From Nitrosomonas sp. (GTDB lineage Bacteria > Pseudomonadota > Gammaproteobacteria > Burkholderiales > Nitrosomonadaceae), in the NCBI GenBank assembly GCA_024281995.1, contig JAMWZW010000006.1, forward strand, positions 1 to 64,000: 64,000 bases of DNA, given 5' to 3'. Made by a program: the position numbers and the translations under genes. Of this stretch, positions 1-10,004 are shown piece after piece. Every line of letters starts with the position of its first letter. Position 1 is the stretch's first letter. Under the pieces are notes generated by a model. The model searched no databases and had not been told where the DNA came from. It worked only from the letters and a program-made list of their open reading frames with translations.

Positions 1-219
1 TTAAATTTCCCCTCATTCCCTTAGGTTTTGATGCCTATATTATAATTTCCCAGGGATTTCAGCGTTTGCTAATTCGCGTGAATTCCAACATTTATAGGGT
101 TCCCCAGCGTTTTGCAGGGACGACTAGTTATACAGGAGTCTTAGAAATTTTGAGAGTATGGTAGCCATGGCGTGTGGATATCTGTGGCTACCCTTGTGAA
201 ATGTAAACAGCCCCTGGAA
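1..219. other. Gene-free left flank
   Basis: This stretch lies downstream of the flgL stop codon. It is AT-rich and I see no convincing reading frame, RNA gene or known repeat in it, apart from the hairpin listed separately. The left end is cut by the window, so the 3' end of a neighbouring feature could lie just outside. Confidence 0.5.
160..192 (-). terminator. Hairpin downstream of flgL
   Basis: Two 8-base arms, GGTAGCCA at 160-167 and TGGCTACC at 185-192, are perfectly complementary around a 17-base loop, starting about 30 bases after the flgL stop. The position fits an end-of-operon structure, but there is no clear T-tract on either strand, so a rho-independent terminator is only a possibility. 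Confidence 0.3.
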
Positions 220-1428
220 CTATATAAAATCAAATAATGTAAGGCTTGAAATTTTAATATAGGATTGTTGCGCTGCCTGTAGATAAAGCTGTTGCCGCTG
301 CAAGTTAGAAATAGCTTCAGCAAAATCAACATCTTGCAATTGCGAAAGTAATTGCTCATACTGAATATTTTGATCACTACCGACATTCTCTAAAGTAGCA
401 ATTTCTTGAAGCCGTGCCCCAATAGAAGACTGTTTCTCCAGAATATTCTCCATGCTATTGTCAATATTTTGCAGTGTTGAGCTTAGAATATTTGCTAGTC
501 GAGTTCCTCCAGGTTGACTACTCGATGGTGTTTCAAGTGCTGTAATTAAATTAGACACTGTTTCAAAAACACTTTGATTCTTGCTTGGAGAAACAGCAAA
601 TTTATCTCCATTGGCTGGATCACCTTTAATATTTAATTGTATTCCATCAAAACTAATTGTATTGTTACTTACATAGGAATTGCCCGATGACACAGGTAAT
701 CCTGTGATTGTATCCATTACGTCGTAAGTTGTAATACCGCTGGCCACAGTAAAGGTGATTTCATAATTATTTCCAGTAAGGCTTGATGGAGTAATGACAG
801 ATCCTATATCAATAATCCCTGTCCCAACATTAAGTGAGTTAGCTGTCGTTACAAAAACACCATTCCCATTTTTGATGCGCTCAAAAACACTTGTTCCAGA
901 ATCACTAACCGCAAGTTGACGTGATGGCCCCACTTGATTTAGTCTCTGTCCTTGATCACCCAAGTATTGCACACTTAATCCAGTTTGTACGAATGGTTTT
1001 GTATTGCTTTGGAATCCTGAAAATAAATACTGCCCTTTTTCATCAGTTGTATTTGCAAGACCGACCAGAGATTCGAACTGACCACGTAATTCTATAGCCA
1101 AGAGCCTTCTATCATTATCTGTATATGATGATTTTCCAGCACTTACCACTGATTCGCGGACATCATGCAGTAATGATGTTACTTGTCTCAAGACATTTTC
1201 TTCCATACTCAGTGAAGCATTTGCACTGGCACGGTTAACTGAATATTGTTCATTTAATGCTGCTGCTCCTGATATATTTAGTGCTTGAGCAGATGAAATT
1301 GGATCATCAGACGGCGTTAAGATACGCTTGCCAGTAGAAAGCTGTTGTTGTATTTTAATTAACGACTCCTGCTGCTGAAGCATTAAATTTGTACCGGTCT
1401 CATAAATTGAGTTTGAACTAAGGCGCAT
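220..1428 (-). CDS. flgL: Flagellar hook-filament junction protein FlgL (HAP3)
   Basis: FlgL forms, with FlgK, the junction between hook and flagellin filament and is exported through the flagellar type III apparatus. The 402-residue protein opens with the flagellin-type N-terminus MRLSSNSIYETG and a run including QQLSTGKRILTPSDDP, typical of FlgL and flagellin D0/D1 helices. The C-terminal 100 residues form the matching helix, with SSIGARLQEIATLE followed by YEQLLSQLQDVDFAEA. The middle is Ser/Thr/Asn-rich, as in the exposed domain. It lies 23 bases after flgK in the same direction and is the last gene of the visible flagellar run. The product ends with a hydrophobic SLTLFDFI tail. Assignment by motif and gene order is secure. 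Confidence 0.95.
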   Translation of the reverse strand: MRLSSNSIYETGTNLMLQQQESLIKIQQQLSTGKRILTPSDDPISSAQALNISGAAALNEQYSVNRASANASLSMEENVLRQVTSLLHDVRESVVSAGKSSYTDNDRRLLAIELRGQFESLVGLANTTDEKGQYLFSGFQSNTKPFVQTGLSVQYLGDQGQRLNQVGPSRQLAVSDSGTSVFERIKNGNGVFVTTANSLNVGTGIIDIGSVITPSSLTGNNYEITFTVASGITTYDVMDTITGLPVSSGNSYVSNNTISFDGIQLNIKGDPANGDKFAVSPSKNQSVFETVSNLITALETPSSSQPGGTRLANILSSTLQNIDNSMENILEKQSSIGARLQEIATLENVGSDQNIQYEQLLSQLQDVDFAEAISNLQRQQLYLQAAQQSYIKISSLTLFDFI

Positions 1429-1451
1429 ATTAGTGTCCTGATTTTTATTTT

Positions 1452-3371
1452 TTAGCCAATTCTTAAAATTGAATCAAACAACGTATTACTAATATCGATA
1501 ATTTTACTTGAAGCTTGAAAAGCTTGTTGAAAGCGCAATAAGTTAGCTGCTTCCTCATCCAAATTCACACCTGATACTGACTGTATAGACTCCTCGGCCT
1601 GTGCCAATAAGTTCGCTTGCGCTTTACTTGTAACTTCCAATTCACGAGTTTCATTACCAATTAGACTTACAAGTTGTCCATAAGCTGATTGAAACGTTGC
1701 AGAACCATTTTCCAAAGTATTTGTTGTCTGCAAAGCGCTCAGCAGCAAAACATTACGATTATCTGCTGATCCACTATTGTTAGGAGTAACAGTAAAAACA
1801 TCACCTGCAGCGGGATCACCATTAATTTGAAAAGTATATCCATTAAAACTAATATCAGCCCCATCTGAATATACTTGATTAGTGGCTGGCAATCCTGTTC
1901 CTGTACCTGTAACATCAAATTGCCCATCATAAGGTGAATGGAAAGTTATAGTTAGCGGTTGCTGAAGATTAGGATCAATAGGAAGAGGTGAATCCACAGT
2001 TCCTGCACTTATTGTCCCTGTTCCTGTATTTGCCAAGGCCGCATTAGTTCGATTAGGCCCTGCTGCAGCAATTCTAGTTGTGTCAGTAATATTAACTGCT
2101 ATATTCTTGGCACCATCAATAGTGGGTTGAATAAGAAATCTTTCATTTACAAGCATATTAGTATCCGTTACGGATATGCCGTCAAGTGTCAGGGGTACTG
2201 CTACAGAAGGAGCTATCGATGTGCTAATTGAACTATTATCAGAAACTCTCGTAAGCGTATAATTAGTTCCATCATAAGAGAATCGATAATTACTGGTTGT
2301 CAAAACACCAAAATCACTTATTCCTACAGTAAGGCTTGAGGAAGAATCATTTGTCAGAGCAGAAATCACTTTTGGAGAGGGAACAGTAAAAAATTCTTCT
2401 CCCATTTTTCCATTGAGATCCATGCCCAACTGGTGCTGCTCATTAAATGTTTGCGCTAATGTGACAGCAATTCTCCCCAACACATTTTGTGCGCTATCAA
2501 GTGTAACACTACGAAAAGCTAGAATACCTCCTATAGTTCCTCCTGTAATTTGCTTTTCTGGTAATTGAATATTATTACCACCACTAACTAAAGCAATTGT
2601 TAAGTTATCCGGATTATCTGGAAATGGTATCGCTCTTAAAGATAATGTTTGTGAACCTACAACCAGCGCCTGACCATTTCCTACAAAAACATTAATAGAA
2701 CCGTCATCTTGTTTTACCGTATCAGTATTAATTAATCTGCTTAATTGATTTATAAGTTGATCCCTTTGATCTTGCAAATCATTTGCTGGTTGACCACCGG
2801 CGGCACCTTCGGCTAATAGAATCTTATGATTAACTTCCGCCACTTGCTTTGCCAATGAATTTATTTCAACAATACCAGCGGTAATTTGCGAATTTACTCC
2901 TTCTCTGACTTGGGACATTCGTTGATCTAAACTTTGAAAACGCGTTACCAATGCTTCTGCACTACTTAACATTGCTTGGCGTGAAGAAATTACAGAGGGA
3001 TTAGTTGCCACATCCTGTATGGCACTAAAAAATTTCTGAAGTGTTGGAGAAAGCCCCGAAGTAGCCTCCGCGAACATATTATCCAATTGTTTTATTTGTG
3101 CATGATTACTATCCAGTGACTGACTTTGTGTTTGAATTTGTAGTGATTGATTAATGAGAAATTGATTATAAATACGTTGCACTGTGGTTGAATGAACACC
3201 AGTACCAACAAATCCACCACCTGTCGATTGTGCAATATTTGTGTTAAGAATCACCTGTTGACGTTTAAAACCAGGAGTGCTGGCATTACTAATATTATGA
3301 CCTGTTGTTTGTAATTGATTCTGTGCAGCTAACAGACCAGTAATTCCAATATCAAGAATACTATTTCCCAT
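1452..3371 (-). CDS. flgK: Flagellar hook-associated protein FlgK (HAP1)
   Basis: FlgK is the first hook-filament junction protein. The 639-residue product starts MGNSILDIGITGLLAAQNQL and then has TTGHNISNASTPGFKRQQ, the rod/hook/HAP N-terminal signature (NxANxxTxGFK type). The C-terminus carries the paired helix with SGVNLDEEAANLLRFQQAFQ and ASSKIIDISNTLFDSIL, typical of FlgK. Length agrees with larger FlgK proteins of betaproteobacteria. It is followed after 23 bases by flgL. It is separated from flgJ by an unusually long gap of about 196 bases for this tightly packed cluster, and that gap contains a possible mobile-element relic. Confidence 0.96.
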   Translation of the reverse strand: MGNSILDIGITGLLAAQNQLQTTGHNISNASTPGFKRQQVILNTNIAQSTGGGFVGTGVHSTTVQRIYNQFLINQSLQIQTQSQSLDSNHAQIKQLDNMFAEATSGLSPTLQKFFSAIQDVATNPSVISSRQAMLSSAEALVTRFQSLDQRMSQVREGVNSQITAGIVEINSLAKQVAEVNHKILLAEGAAGGQPANDLQDQRDQLINQLSRLINTDTVKQDDGSINVFVGNGQALVVGSQTLSLRAIPFPDNPDNLTIALVSGGNNIQLPEKQITGGTIGGILAFRSVTLDSAQNVLGRIAVTLAQTFNEQHQLGMDLNGKMGEEFFTVPSPKVISALTNDSSSSLTVGISDFGVLTTSNYRFSYDGTNYTLTRVSDNSSISTSIAPSVAVPLTLDGISVTDTNMLVNERFLIQPTIDGAKNIAVNITDTTRIAAAGPNRTNAALANTGTGTISAGTVDSPLPIDPNLQQPLTITFHSPYDGQFDVTGTGTGLPATNQVYSDGADISFNGYTFQINGDPAAGDVFTVTPNNSGSADNRNVLLLSALQTTNTLENGSATFQSAYGQLVSLIGNETRELEVTSKAQANLLAQAEESIQSVSGVNLDEEAANLLRFQQAFQASSKIIDISNTLFDSILRIG

Positions 3372-3414
3372 AATCCTAATTTAATTCTTAATATACAAAA
3401 AATTTATATTTAAA

Positions 3415-3520
3415 GACTGCTGCATAATTGTTTTTGAGCTTTTTGGGTTACTTGTTACATCAACAAATCAAGTACTTGAAAATCGTCCGCAACCGAGATA
3501 GCCAGTTATGCAAAGACCTC
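3415..3520. mobile_element. Possible short IS or MITE relic between flgJ and flgK
   Basis: The flgJ-flgK gap is the only large one in the operon. Its outer ends are imperfect inverted repeats: the left end reads TGCATAATTG (near 3421) and the right end, on the opposite strand, reads TGCATAACTG (near 3502-3511). No transposase reading frame remains in the roughly 106 bases between. This is what a solo terminal fragment or miniature inverted-repeat element would look like, but no family was identified and no target duplication is evident. Confidence 0.3.
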
Positions 3521-3567
3521 ATTTATAATATCGGTAAACTCAAAAGATAATTAAGGTAGTTCTTACA

Positions 3568-4575
3568 TTAAATTAATTGTCGATTTTGCAATATTTCGCT
3601 ATTGAGTATGCGGATTAGTTTTTCGGCATATAATGGATCAGTCGCATACCCAGCACGTTGCAAACCGTTTGCAAATGTTGCAGCATCCGTGGATTTCAAA
3701 ACTTTGGCATAACGTGGATTGTCGAGTAGCAACTTAGCATAATCATTAAATGCTTCAGCGTACGAATTATAAGCACGAAATTTCTCAATCATTTTTTGTG
3801 GAACACCCCCGACATATTCGGTAGTTACTGTCTCAACCACACCTCCCTTCCAACTTACTCCTGCTTTGATTCCAAATAAATTGTAACTTGGGGTATTATT
3901 TGCATGACGAATCTCGTGCTTGCCCCATCCACTTTCCAAAGCGGCTTGTGCGAGCATAAAATGAGGAGGAATACCTGTTGATTGCGATACAGTTATTGCA
4001 TGAGGTAGTAATTTATCAACAAAGTTCTCTGAATTATTAGGTAGTCTCCTTCGTTGCACATCTGCTTGACTAGTCGCAGGTAATTCTTCAAAAAAATAAT
4101 TTTTTATTCCTAATGGAGCACCTGTATTAAAGGAAATCTGAGAATTGGACCATAATTGTCTTGATCTATCATTTGGATGTTCATTCTTAACTAGAGATGA
4201 ATGATGAATAGAATTAATTGTTGTTAAAATAGCATTCGTTTTATTGATAGAACTTTCTGACTCTGCCGGATTACTAGCTCGGGTCAACTGTTTCACCATC
4301 ATGTCAGCAATCCCCATTCCTCTAGTTGATATATGTTGAGCCAGTTGTTGGTCATACATTTGAGTAACGAACTGAGTTTGTTGACTATCGAATAATCCAT
4401 CTTTAGGTGTAGCTTCACGCATACTTTTCAGCAGCATATGCATAAACAATGCTTCGAATTGCTGTGCTGCTTTATGCAGAGTTTCATCCGGTTTTTGTTT
4501 TGCCATTAGATGTAGATCATTAATACTTTTGGCATCTATCGCGAGTTTACTTGAAGTATCAGGAGAAATAATCAT
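3568..4575 (-). CDS. flgJ: Flagellar rod assembly protein / peptidoglycan hydrolase FlgJ
   Basis: FlgJ caps the growing rod and cuts the peptidoglycan so the rod can pass. The 335-residue protein has both halves of the proteobacterial form. An N-terminal rod-binding domain (about residues 30-100) includes AAQQFEALFMHMLLKSMREA. After a Ser/Asn-rich linker, the C-terminal glucosaminidase domain (about 185-330) contains FMLAQAALESGWGKHEI, with the catalytic glutamate, and further on SYNLFGIKAG. The gene sits 17 bases after flgI in the same orientation. The length and the two-domain layout match enterobacterial FlgJ. Confidence 0.96.
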   Translation of the reverse strand: MIISPDTSSKLAIDAKSINDLHLMAKQKPDETLHKAAQQFEALFMHMLLKSMREATPKDGLFDSQQTQFVTQMYDQQLAQHISTRGMGIADMMVKQLTRASNPAESESSINKTNAILTTINSIHHSSLVKNEHPNDRSRQLWSNSQISFNTGAPLGIKNYFFEELPATSQADVQRRRLPNNSENFVDKLLPHAITVSQSTGIPPHFMLAQAALESGWGKHEIRHANNTPSYNLFGIKAGVSWKGGVVETVTTEYVGGVPQKMIEKFRAYNSYAEAFNDYAKLLLDNPRYAKVLKSTDAATFANGLQRAGYATDPLYAEKLIRILNSEILQNRQLI

Positions 4576-4592
4576 ATTCTTATGGCCTGTAA

Positions 4593-5702
4593 TTAAATAA
4601 TTTCCAGATCTGCACGCAATGAACCCGATGCTTTTAAAGCTTGCAATATAGATAGTAAATCTTGAGTTGTTGCACCAATTGCTGTTAAAGCTTTCACAAC
4701 TTCTCCTAAATCTGCACCATTAGGTAAGAGCATTAAATTTCCCTCATCAGTACGAATTTCGACTTGAGATCGTTGTGTAACAACTGTTTCACCGCGTTGC
4801 GCAAATGGTCCAGGCTGACTAATTACAGGCTCAGTATTGATAATTATCGATAGATTTCCATGTGCAACAGCACTACTTTCAAGCGTTACAGCTTGATTCA
4901 TCACTATCGAACCAGTACGTGAATTAACAATAACTTTCGCCGAAGCTTTTGCAGGTATTACATCGAGACTCTCAATTCGAGAAATAAACATGACACGTTG
5001 ACTATTATCAGACGGCGCTTTTACCTGGATCATACGGCCATCTATAGCAACCGCTGCCGCAGGATAGATTCCATTAATCACGTCTACAATGCGATAAACT
5101 GTGGTAAAGTCGGTTGAATTGAGTTCAAGATTAATATAATCACCTTGTCCAATAGTGGTGGGAACTTCACGTTCTACGATCCCACCACCTGTAATTCGTC
5201 CGACACTTAGATGGTTAACTTGCACACTGCTACCCCCAGCAGCAGCACCAATTCCACCGACCAAAACATTTCCTTGGGCCATTGCATATACTTGATTATC
5301 TGCCCCTTTGAGCGGTGTCATTAGCAGCGTCCCCCCGCGCAGACTTCTCGCATTTCCCATAGAAGATACGGTAACATCAATAGGCTGTCCAGGTTTAGCG
5401 AATGCTGGTAATGTAGCTGTTACCATAACAGCGGCGACATTGCGTAGTTGTAAATTTGTGCCAGGTGGTAAATTTATACCCAATTGGCCAAGCATGTTAA
5501 TGATGCTCTGTACTGTAAAGGGTGTCTGGGTTGTCATATCACCACTACCATCTAAACCCACAACTAACCCATACCCAATCAGTTGATTACCACGAACCCC
5601 TTGAATGGATGCCAAATCTTTAATGCGATCAGCACTACAAAAACCAGGTAGAAGTATGCCAAGAACCAAAAAAGAAAAAATAATTATGGTTTGTATTTTC
5701 AT
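4593..5702 (-). CDS. flgI: Flagellar P-ring protein FlgI
   Basis: FlgI forms the periplasmic P-ring bushing around the rod. The 369-residue precursor has a clear Sec signal peptide (a hydrophobic stretch from about residue 5 to 20, ending PGFCSA). This is followed by the family hallmark DRIKDLASIQGVRGNQLIGY, then GLVVGLDGSGD and repeated conserved segments such as QLRNVAAVMVTA. The C-terminus contains GADLGEVVKALTAIGATTQD and ends with a leucine/alanine-rich helix as usual. It lies between flgH and flgJ with short gaps, consistent with one transcript. Confidence 0.97.
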   Translation of the reverse strand: MKIQTIIIFSFLVLGILLPGFCSADRIKDLASIQGVRGNQLIGYGLVVGLDGSGDMTTQTPFTVQSIINMLGQLGINLPPGTNLQLRNVAAVMVTATLPAFAKPGQPIDVTVSSMGNARSLRGGTLLMTPLKGADNQVYAMAQGNVLVGGIGAAAGGSSVQVNHLSVGRITGGGIVEREVPTTIGQGDYINLELNSTDFTTVYRIVDVINGIYPAAAVAIDGRMIQVKAPSDNSQRVMFISRIESLDVIPAKASAKVIVNSRTGSIVMNQAVTLESSAVAHGNLSIIINTEPVISQPGPFAQRGETVVTQRSQVEIRTDEGNLMLLPNGADLGEVVKALTAIGATTQDLLSILQALKASGSLRADLEII

Positions 5703-5720
5703 AATTTTCGCATATAGCTT

Positions 5721-6446
5721 TTAAAATGGCGAAACTGTGAGAAAGAAACGGGATAGCCAACCCATCGTTTGCGCTTCGTCGATATATCCATTAGCTCGAT
5801 ATTCAATGCGCGCATCAGCAATTTGAATGGATGAAATAGTATTTCCAATGATATGGATTGGATTGACTACACCAGAAAGCCTTATAAATTCTTGCCCTTG
5901 ATTTATTCCAATTTGTTTCTCTCCACTAACTACTAGATTTCCGTTAGGTAATGCTTCTATAACAGTTACTGTAATCGTGCCAGTAAAATCATTTTTGCTT
6001 GAACTAGCGCCACTGCCGTCAAATTTGTTATTAGAGTTGGCCTCAATAGTCGCATTCTTTTGTAAAAGGCTTAGAGGAACACCTAAAAGATTAGGAACTG
6101 AGAAATCAATACCTCCAGACCGATCAACATTACTACCTGAACTCTTACTAGCATTTGTTTTTTCTTTTAAGGTTACAATAATCGTGTCACCAATGCTTCG
6201 TGCTCTCCGATCTTCAAATAATGGTGTATAACGAACTCCATTAGTTGTACTATTAATAGCTTGGAAAATTGCTCCATTTGGTTGAGTAGCCGCTCCACTC
6301 TGTTGTGGTGGTCGCAAAGAATAAGGCTGATAGGCCGTTGTAGATGGTGTTATTGCACAACCTGATATCAACAAAACAATAATTAATGCACTCAATACAT
6401 AAATGTAATGATTTTTGTTTTGTTTCGTACAATCGATACTCATCAT
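5721..6446 (-). CDS. flgH: Flagellar L-ring lipoprotein FlgH
   Basis: FlgH forms the outer-membrane L-ring. The 241-residue precursor has a lipoprotein signal peptide with the lipobox LISGC, so Cys30 would be the acylated first residue of the mature protein. Family features include the [20 protein letters not shown] segment, the [19 protein letters not shown] region and [16 protein letters not shown]. The C-terminus contains [20 protein letters not shown] and ends [12 protein letters not shown], the highly conserved FlgH ending. It is located between flgG and flgI as in most flg operons. Confidence 0.97.
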   Translation of the reverse strand: MMSIDCTKQNKNHYIYVLSALIIVLLISGCAITPSTTAYQPYSLRPPQQSGAATQPNGAIFQAINSTTNGVRYTPLFEDRRARSIGDTIIVTLKEKTNASKSSGSNVDRSGGIDFSVPNLLGVPLSLLQKNATIEANSNNKFDGSGASSSKNDFTGTITVTVIEALPNGNLVVSGEKQIGINQGQEFIRLSGVVNPIHIIGNTISSIQIADARIEYRANGYIDEAQTMGWLSRFFLTVSPF

Positions 6447-6469
6447 CTCATTCCTCGAGTCTATCTAAA

Positions 6470-7252
6470 TTATAATTGCGATAGTCTTTGCAACATCTGA
6501 TCTGAAGTTTCAATCGATTTAGAATTCATTTCATAAGCGCGTTGTGTTTGAATCATACTGACTAATTCCTCCACAACGTTAACATTCGAAGTCTCAACAA
6601 AGTTTTGTTCTAACAATCCCAGTCCATTAGTGCCGGGGGCATTTTGATTAGGTGCTCCACTAGATGCGGTTTCCATATAGAGATTTTCACCCATTTTCTG
6701 TAATCCTGATGGATTAATAAAACTGGTTAACTGGATATTACCCACTTGAATCGGAGCAGCAGATCCTGGTACCGTTGCGGACACTGTACCATCGCGCGCT
6801 ATTGTAATACCTGTAGTATTCGGCGGTACTACAATTGCTGGCTGAACTGCGTAGCCACTGGATGTTACTAGCTGTCCATTAAGATCAGATTGAAAAGCAC
6901 CATCACGTGTATAGGCTGCTGTACCATCTGGTAACAATACTTGAAAAAAACCCATACCGCGTATAGCGACATCGCGTGGATTATCAGTTTTCTGCAAATC
7001 TCCTTGGGTAAATATGTTTTCCGTAGCAACTGGTTTAACACCTGTTCCTAATTGTAAACCAGATGGCAATTGAGTTTGTTGAGAAGATTGAGCTCCGGGT
7101 TGACGCACGTTTTGATATAATAAATCTTCAAAAACTGCACGAGCACGCTTAAATCCATTAGTGCTGACATTAGCTAGGTTATTGGCCACAACATCCATTT
7201 TAGTTTGCTGTGCATCAAGACCAGTTTTAGAAATCCATAACGAACGTATCAT
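6470..7252 (-). CDS. flgG: Flagellar distal rod protein FlgG
   Basis: FlgG builds the distal rod. The 260-residue length is the family standard. The N-terminus [20 protein letters not shown] continues into [20 protein letters not shown], the rod-protein signature. The C-terminus includes [20 protein letters not shown] followed by [19 protein letters not shown], diagnostic for FlgG. A Shine-Dalgarno-like AAGGAGG lies just upstream of the ATG. The gene sits 29 bases after flgF and 23 bases before flgH. Confidence 0.97.
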   Translation of the reverse strand: MIRSLWISKTGLDAQQTKMDVVANNLANVSTNGFKRARAVFEDLLYQNVRQPGAQSSQQTQLPSGLQLGTGVKPVATENIFTQGDLQKTDNPRDVAIRGMGFFQVLLPDGTAAYTRDGAFQSDLNGQLVTSSGYAVQPAIVVPPNTTGITIARDGTVSATVPGSAAPIQVGNIQLTSFINPSGLQKMGENLYMETASSGAPNQNAPGTNGLGLLEQNFVETSNVNVVEELVSMIQTQRAYEMNSKSIETSDQMLQRLSQL

Positions 7253-7281
7253 AATAATTCACCTCCTTGATTTTTATCTGA

Positions 7282-8025
7282 TTAAGCTCTTACAACCATT
7301 ATTTCACTGGCTTGCTGTGCGTTACGCTGTGCACTTTCCAGCATTTTCATTTGCATATCAAATTGACGAGCAAGTGCTATCATGCTAACCATTTCATGCA
7401 CAACATTTACATTACTACCTTCCAACGTTCCATCTACCAACCTTACTCTAGCGTCAATGGGAGCCTGGCTTCCATCTTTGAGACGAAATAAACCATCAGC
7501 ACCTTTAATAAGATTTTCCTCGGGAGGATTGACCAGTTTAATACGACCCACTGCAGCTACTGTATTGGGTTGAGGACTAATCGGAACAGAAGATACAGTC
7601 CCATCGACTCCAATTGTGATACGGGTGTCTGGAGGAATTGTAATAAGACCCGTTTCACCTTTTACTTTCAATCCATTTTGTGTTAACAAAATACCATTGG
7701 GGCTTATTTGCAAGCTACCGTTTCTGGTATAAGCTTCTTCCCCATTATCCAGTTGCACTGCAATCCAACCTATACCCTTAACTGCAACATCCAGGTCGCG
7801 CCCCGTTGTTTGTAATGAGCCAGGCGTTAAATCTGCACCTACTGTTGAATCAACAACAAACGCACGCGTAGGCAACCCATCACCAAATATTGGAATTGCT
7901 CGGAATGCATTATTTTCAGCCCGGAAACCTGTGGTTGAAGCGTTCGCAAGATTATGCGCAACAGTAGCTTGCTGGTTCAATGTGTGGTTTGCTCCAGTCA
8001 TTGATGTGTAAATAAGTCTATCCAT
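7282..8025 (-). CDS. flgF: Flagellar proximal rod protein FlgF
   Basis: FlgF is a proximal rod subunit of the same fold as FlgG. The 247-residue protein starts MDRLIYTSMTGANHTLNQQA and has the signature VAHNLANASTTGFRAENNAF. The central part contains DVAVKGIGWIAVQLDNGEEA, and the C-terminus has GSNVNVVHEMVSMIALARQF, the FlgF version of the rod-protein terminal helix. Position between flgE and flgG is canonical. Compared with FlgG it is a little shorter and has the FlgF-type MTGA start, so I do not think the two are swapped. Confidence 0.96.
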   Translation of the reverse strand: MDRLIYTSMTGANHTLNQQATVAHNLANASTTGFRAENNAFRAIPIFGDGLPTRAFVVDSTVGADLTPGSLQTTGRDLDVAVKGIGWIAVQLDNGEEAYTRNGSLQISPNGILLTQNGLKVKGETGLITIPPDTRITIGVDGTVSSVPISPQPNTVAAVGRIKLVNPPEENLIKGADGLFRLKDGSQAPIDARVRLVDGTLEGSNVNVVHEMVSMIALARQFDMQMKMLESAQRNAQQASEIMVVRA

Positions 8026-8054
8026 GAGTTTCCACTTAAGCGTCTAATAAAGAA

Positions 8055-9317
8055 TTAAAGGTTAACTAGTGTCTGCAAAATGGCATCTTGAGTTTCAATA
8101 GATTTAGCATTTGCTTGATACATACGTTGTGCAGTTATCATTTTTACCAATTCGGATGTTAAATCAACATTAGCATCTTCGATGGCAGAAGGTTGCAATA
8201 CACCCAAGGTTCCAGTCTTAGGAGCTCCAACTAGTGGTTGACCCGAACTTGCAGATTCTACCCAGCGACCATCGCCGATAGGATTGAGTCCTTGTGGATT
8301 AATAAAATTAGCTAAAACAATTTGACCAATTGTTTTACTTTGACCATTACTATAATTTCCTTGAATTTCACCCGTCGCGGAAGTGGTAAAACCAGCCAAT
8401 CGACTGGAAGCATAACCATCTTGAGTAATTAAATTAGTGCCAAAATCGGCCCCATATTGTTTAGTAGTTGTTAAATCCAGATTAAAATTCAACGGGGTAG
8501 CGGCACCTAATGTTGAATCAATAGCTGTCAAATCCACCGATACAGCAATTGGATCCACTGGAGTAGTCATTTCTCCGGTCCCACTGAATTCTAATGTTTT
8601 TGAGATACCACCATCTAAAGTAACTCCAGTAGGCAAACCTGCACTATCCGCTTTCCCATCAATTGTGACATACGTGTTCCAGGTATTTGCTGTTGCTGAT
8701 TTTTGAAAATAAACAGCGATAACATGTGGATTACCTAAGCTATCAAAAATTTCACCTGATGATGTATGTGTATAACTATTTCCATTATTAATACTAAAAG
8801 TAGAATCTACAGGTACAGATTTACGTGAGTCAAGAGTAAATCCCCATTCAAAAGCCGACGTTACTTTGGGAGGAAGATCAGTAGTAGTCAGTCGTAGATT
8901 GGTCGGTTTACTAGCATCAATAGCACCATTTTCGTCTGCTGCATATCCTGTAAGATTTGCACCATTATTATTAACAAGAAATCCGGCTTCATCGACACGA
9001 AACTGACCATTTCTGCTATAACTAACAACCCCTGCCTGATCAAAACGAAAAAAACCTTGACCATTAATCGCAATATCCAATGGATTATTTGTTGGTGAAA
9101 TATTTCCTTGATCAAATGCTTGTGCGATTGTAGATACTTTAGCGCCAATGCCTACTTGAGAAGGACCCGATCCACCCAGCGAGTTTGCCAAAATGTCGGT
9201 GAATTGAGCGCGAGATTGTTTGAATCCTGCCGTATTTGCATTAGCAATATTGTTTCCAATAACATCCAAATTTGTGGAAGCAGCATTCAATCCACTTAAA
9301 CCATGTTGAAAGCTCAT
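8055..9317 (-). CDS. flgE: Flagellar hook protein FlgE
   Basis: FlgE polymerises into the flexible hook. The 420-residue protein starts MSFQHGLSGLNAASTNLDVI and follows with GNNIANANTAGFKQSRAQF. It then has NPLDIAINGQGFFRF, typical of hook proteins. The middle, Thr/Ser/Asp-rich region corresponds to the exposed D2 domain. The C-terminus EDANVDLTSELVKMITAQRM and YQANAKSIETQDAILQTLVN is the canonical hook ending. It lies between flgD (the hook cap) and flgF, with 13 bases between flgD and flgE. Confidence 0.97.
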   Translation of the reverse strand: MSFQHGLSGLNAASTNLDVIGNNIANANTAGFKQSRAQFTDILANSLGGSGPSQVGIGAKVSTIAQAFDQGNISPTNNPLDIAINGQGFFRFDQAGVVSYSRNGQFRVDEAGFLVNNNGANLTGYAADENGAIDASKPTNLRLTTTDLPPKVTSAFEWGFTLDSRKSVPVDSTFSINNGNSYTHTSSGEIFDSLGNPHVIAVYFQKSATANTWNTYVTIDGKADSAGLPTGVTLDGGISKTLEFSGTGEMTTPVDPIAVSVDLTAIDSTLGAATPLNFNLDLTTTKQYGADFGTNLITQDGYASSRLAGFTTSATGEIQGNYSNGQSKTIGQIVLANFINPQGLNPIGDGRWVESASSGQPLVGAPKTGTLGVLQPSAIEDANVDLTSELVKMITAQRMYQANAKSIETQDAILQTLVNL

Positions 9318-9330
9318 AATGATCTCCTAA

Positions 9331-9996
9331 TCAAAATACTTGTTTAACGTTAGATAAATTGATTAGGCCTAATTTACCCATGTCAAGTAATGTGCCGTCA
9401 TCACCGGTAGAAACACTTTTTACCGAACCCAACGCAAGTGGGGTAACTTTTATATTATCTCCACCTTGTTCTGCAGTAACTTCAAATGTGTATGTCCCTT
9501 CCGATGCGATTGAACCACTATTGGTTTTGCCATCCCATGAAATCGAACTTATACCTTCTGGGTACGCTTTAAGATCGATTTCCCTAACAACTAAACCTGC
9601 ACTGTCTTTTATAGTTACAGTCAACTGATCTACCGGTTGTTCTAATTCAAATCCGACTTTGGCTGAACCTTCTTTTAGCTCAACAATGTTTCCAGAAACA
9701 AATGCATTGTGTCCTATCATGTTCGTTGCTTCCACAGACAAACTGTCTTCTACATCAGAATTAAGAATTTGAAGTGTGTTATTTAATTTATCTATACCTG
9801 TCACCGTGCTAATCTGTGCTAATTGACTAGTAACTTCTGCATTATCCAAAGGTTTTAACGGGTCTTGATTTTTCATCTGAGTAACTAAAAGCTTTAAAAA
9901 ACGATCCTGTGGATTCTCAGCTGCTTTCTTAGCAGTTAAACTTGTTGTTGCCGATGAAACTGTTTGTGAATTGGTTTGTTGAATTGAACTCATCAC
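9331..9996 (-). CDS. flgD: Flagellar hook assembly scaffold (cap) protein FlgD
   Basis: FlgD caps the growing hook and is needed for FlgE polymerisation. The 221-residue protein has the family core NPQDRFLKLLVTQMKNQDPL followed by KPLDNAEVTSQLAQISTVTG. This is followed by a fibronectin/tudor-like C-terminal region containing ISWDGKTNSGSIASEGTYTF, the FLN-type segment common to FlgD. It lies 8 bases after flgC and 13 bases before flgE, so translation of the three genes is probably closely coupled. Confidence 0.96.
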   Translation of the reverse strand: MMSSIQQTNSQTVSSATTSLTAKKAAENPQDRFLKLLVTQMKNQDPLKPLDNAEVTSQLAQISTVTGIDKLNNTLQILNSDVEDSLSVEATNMIGHNAFVSGNIVELKEGSAKVGFELEQPVDQLTVTIKDSAGLVVREIDLKAYPEGISSISWDGKTNSGSIASEGTYTFEVTAEQGGDNIKVTPLALGSVKSVSTGDDGTLLDMGKLGLINLSNVKQVF

Positions 9997-10004
9997 GAAC
10001 TCCT

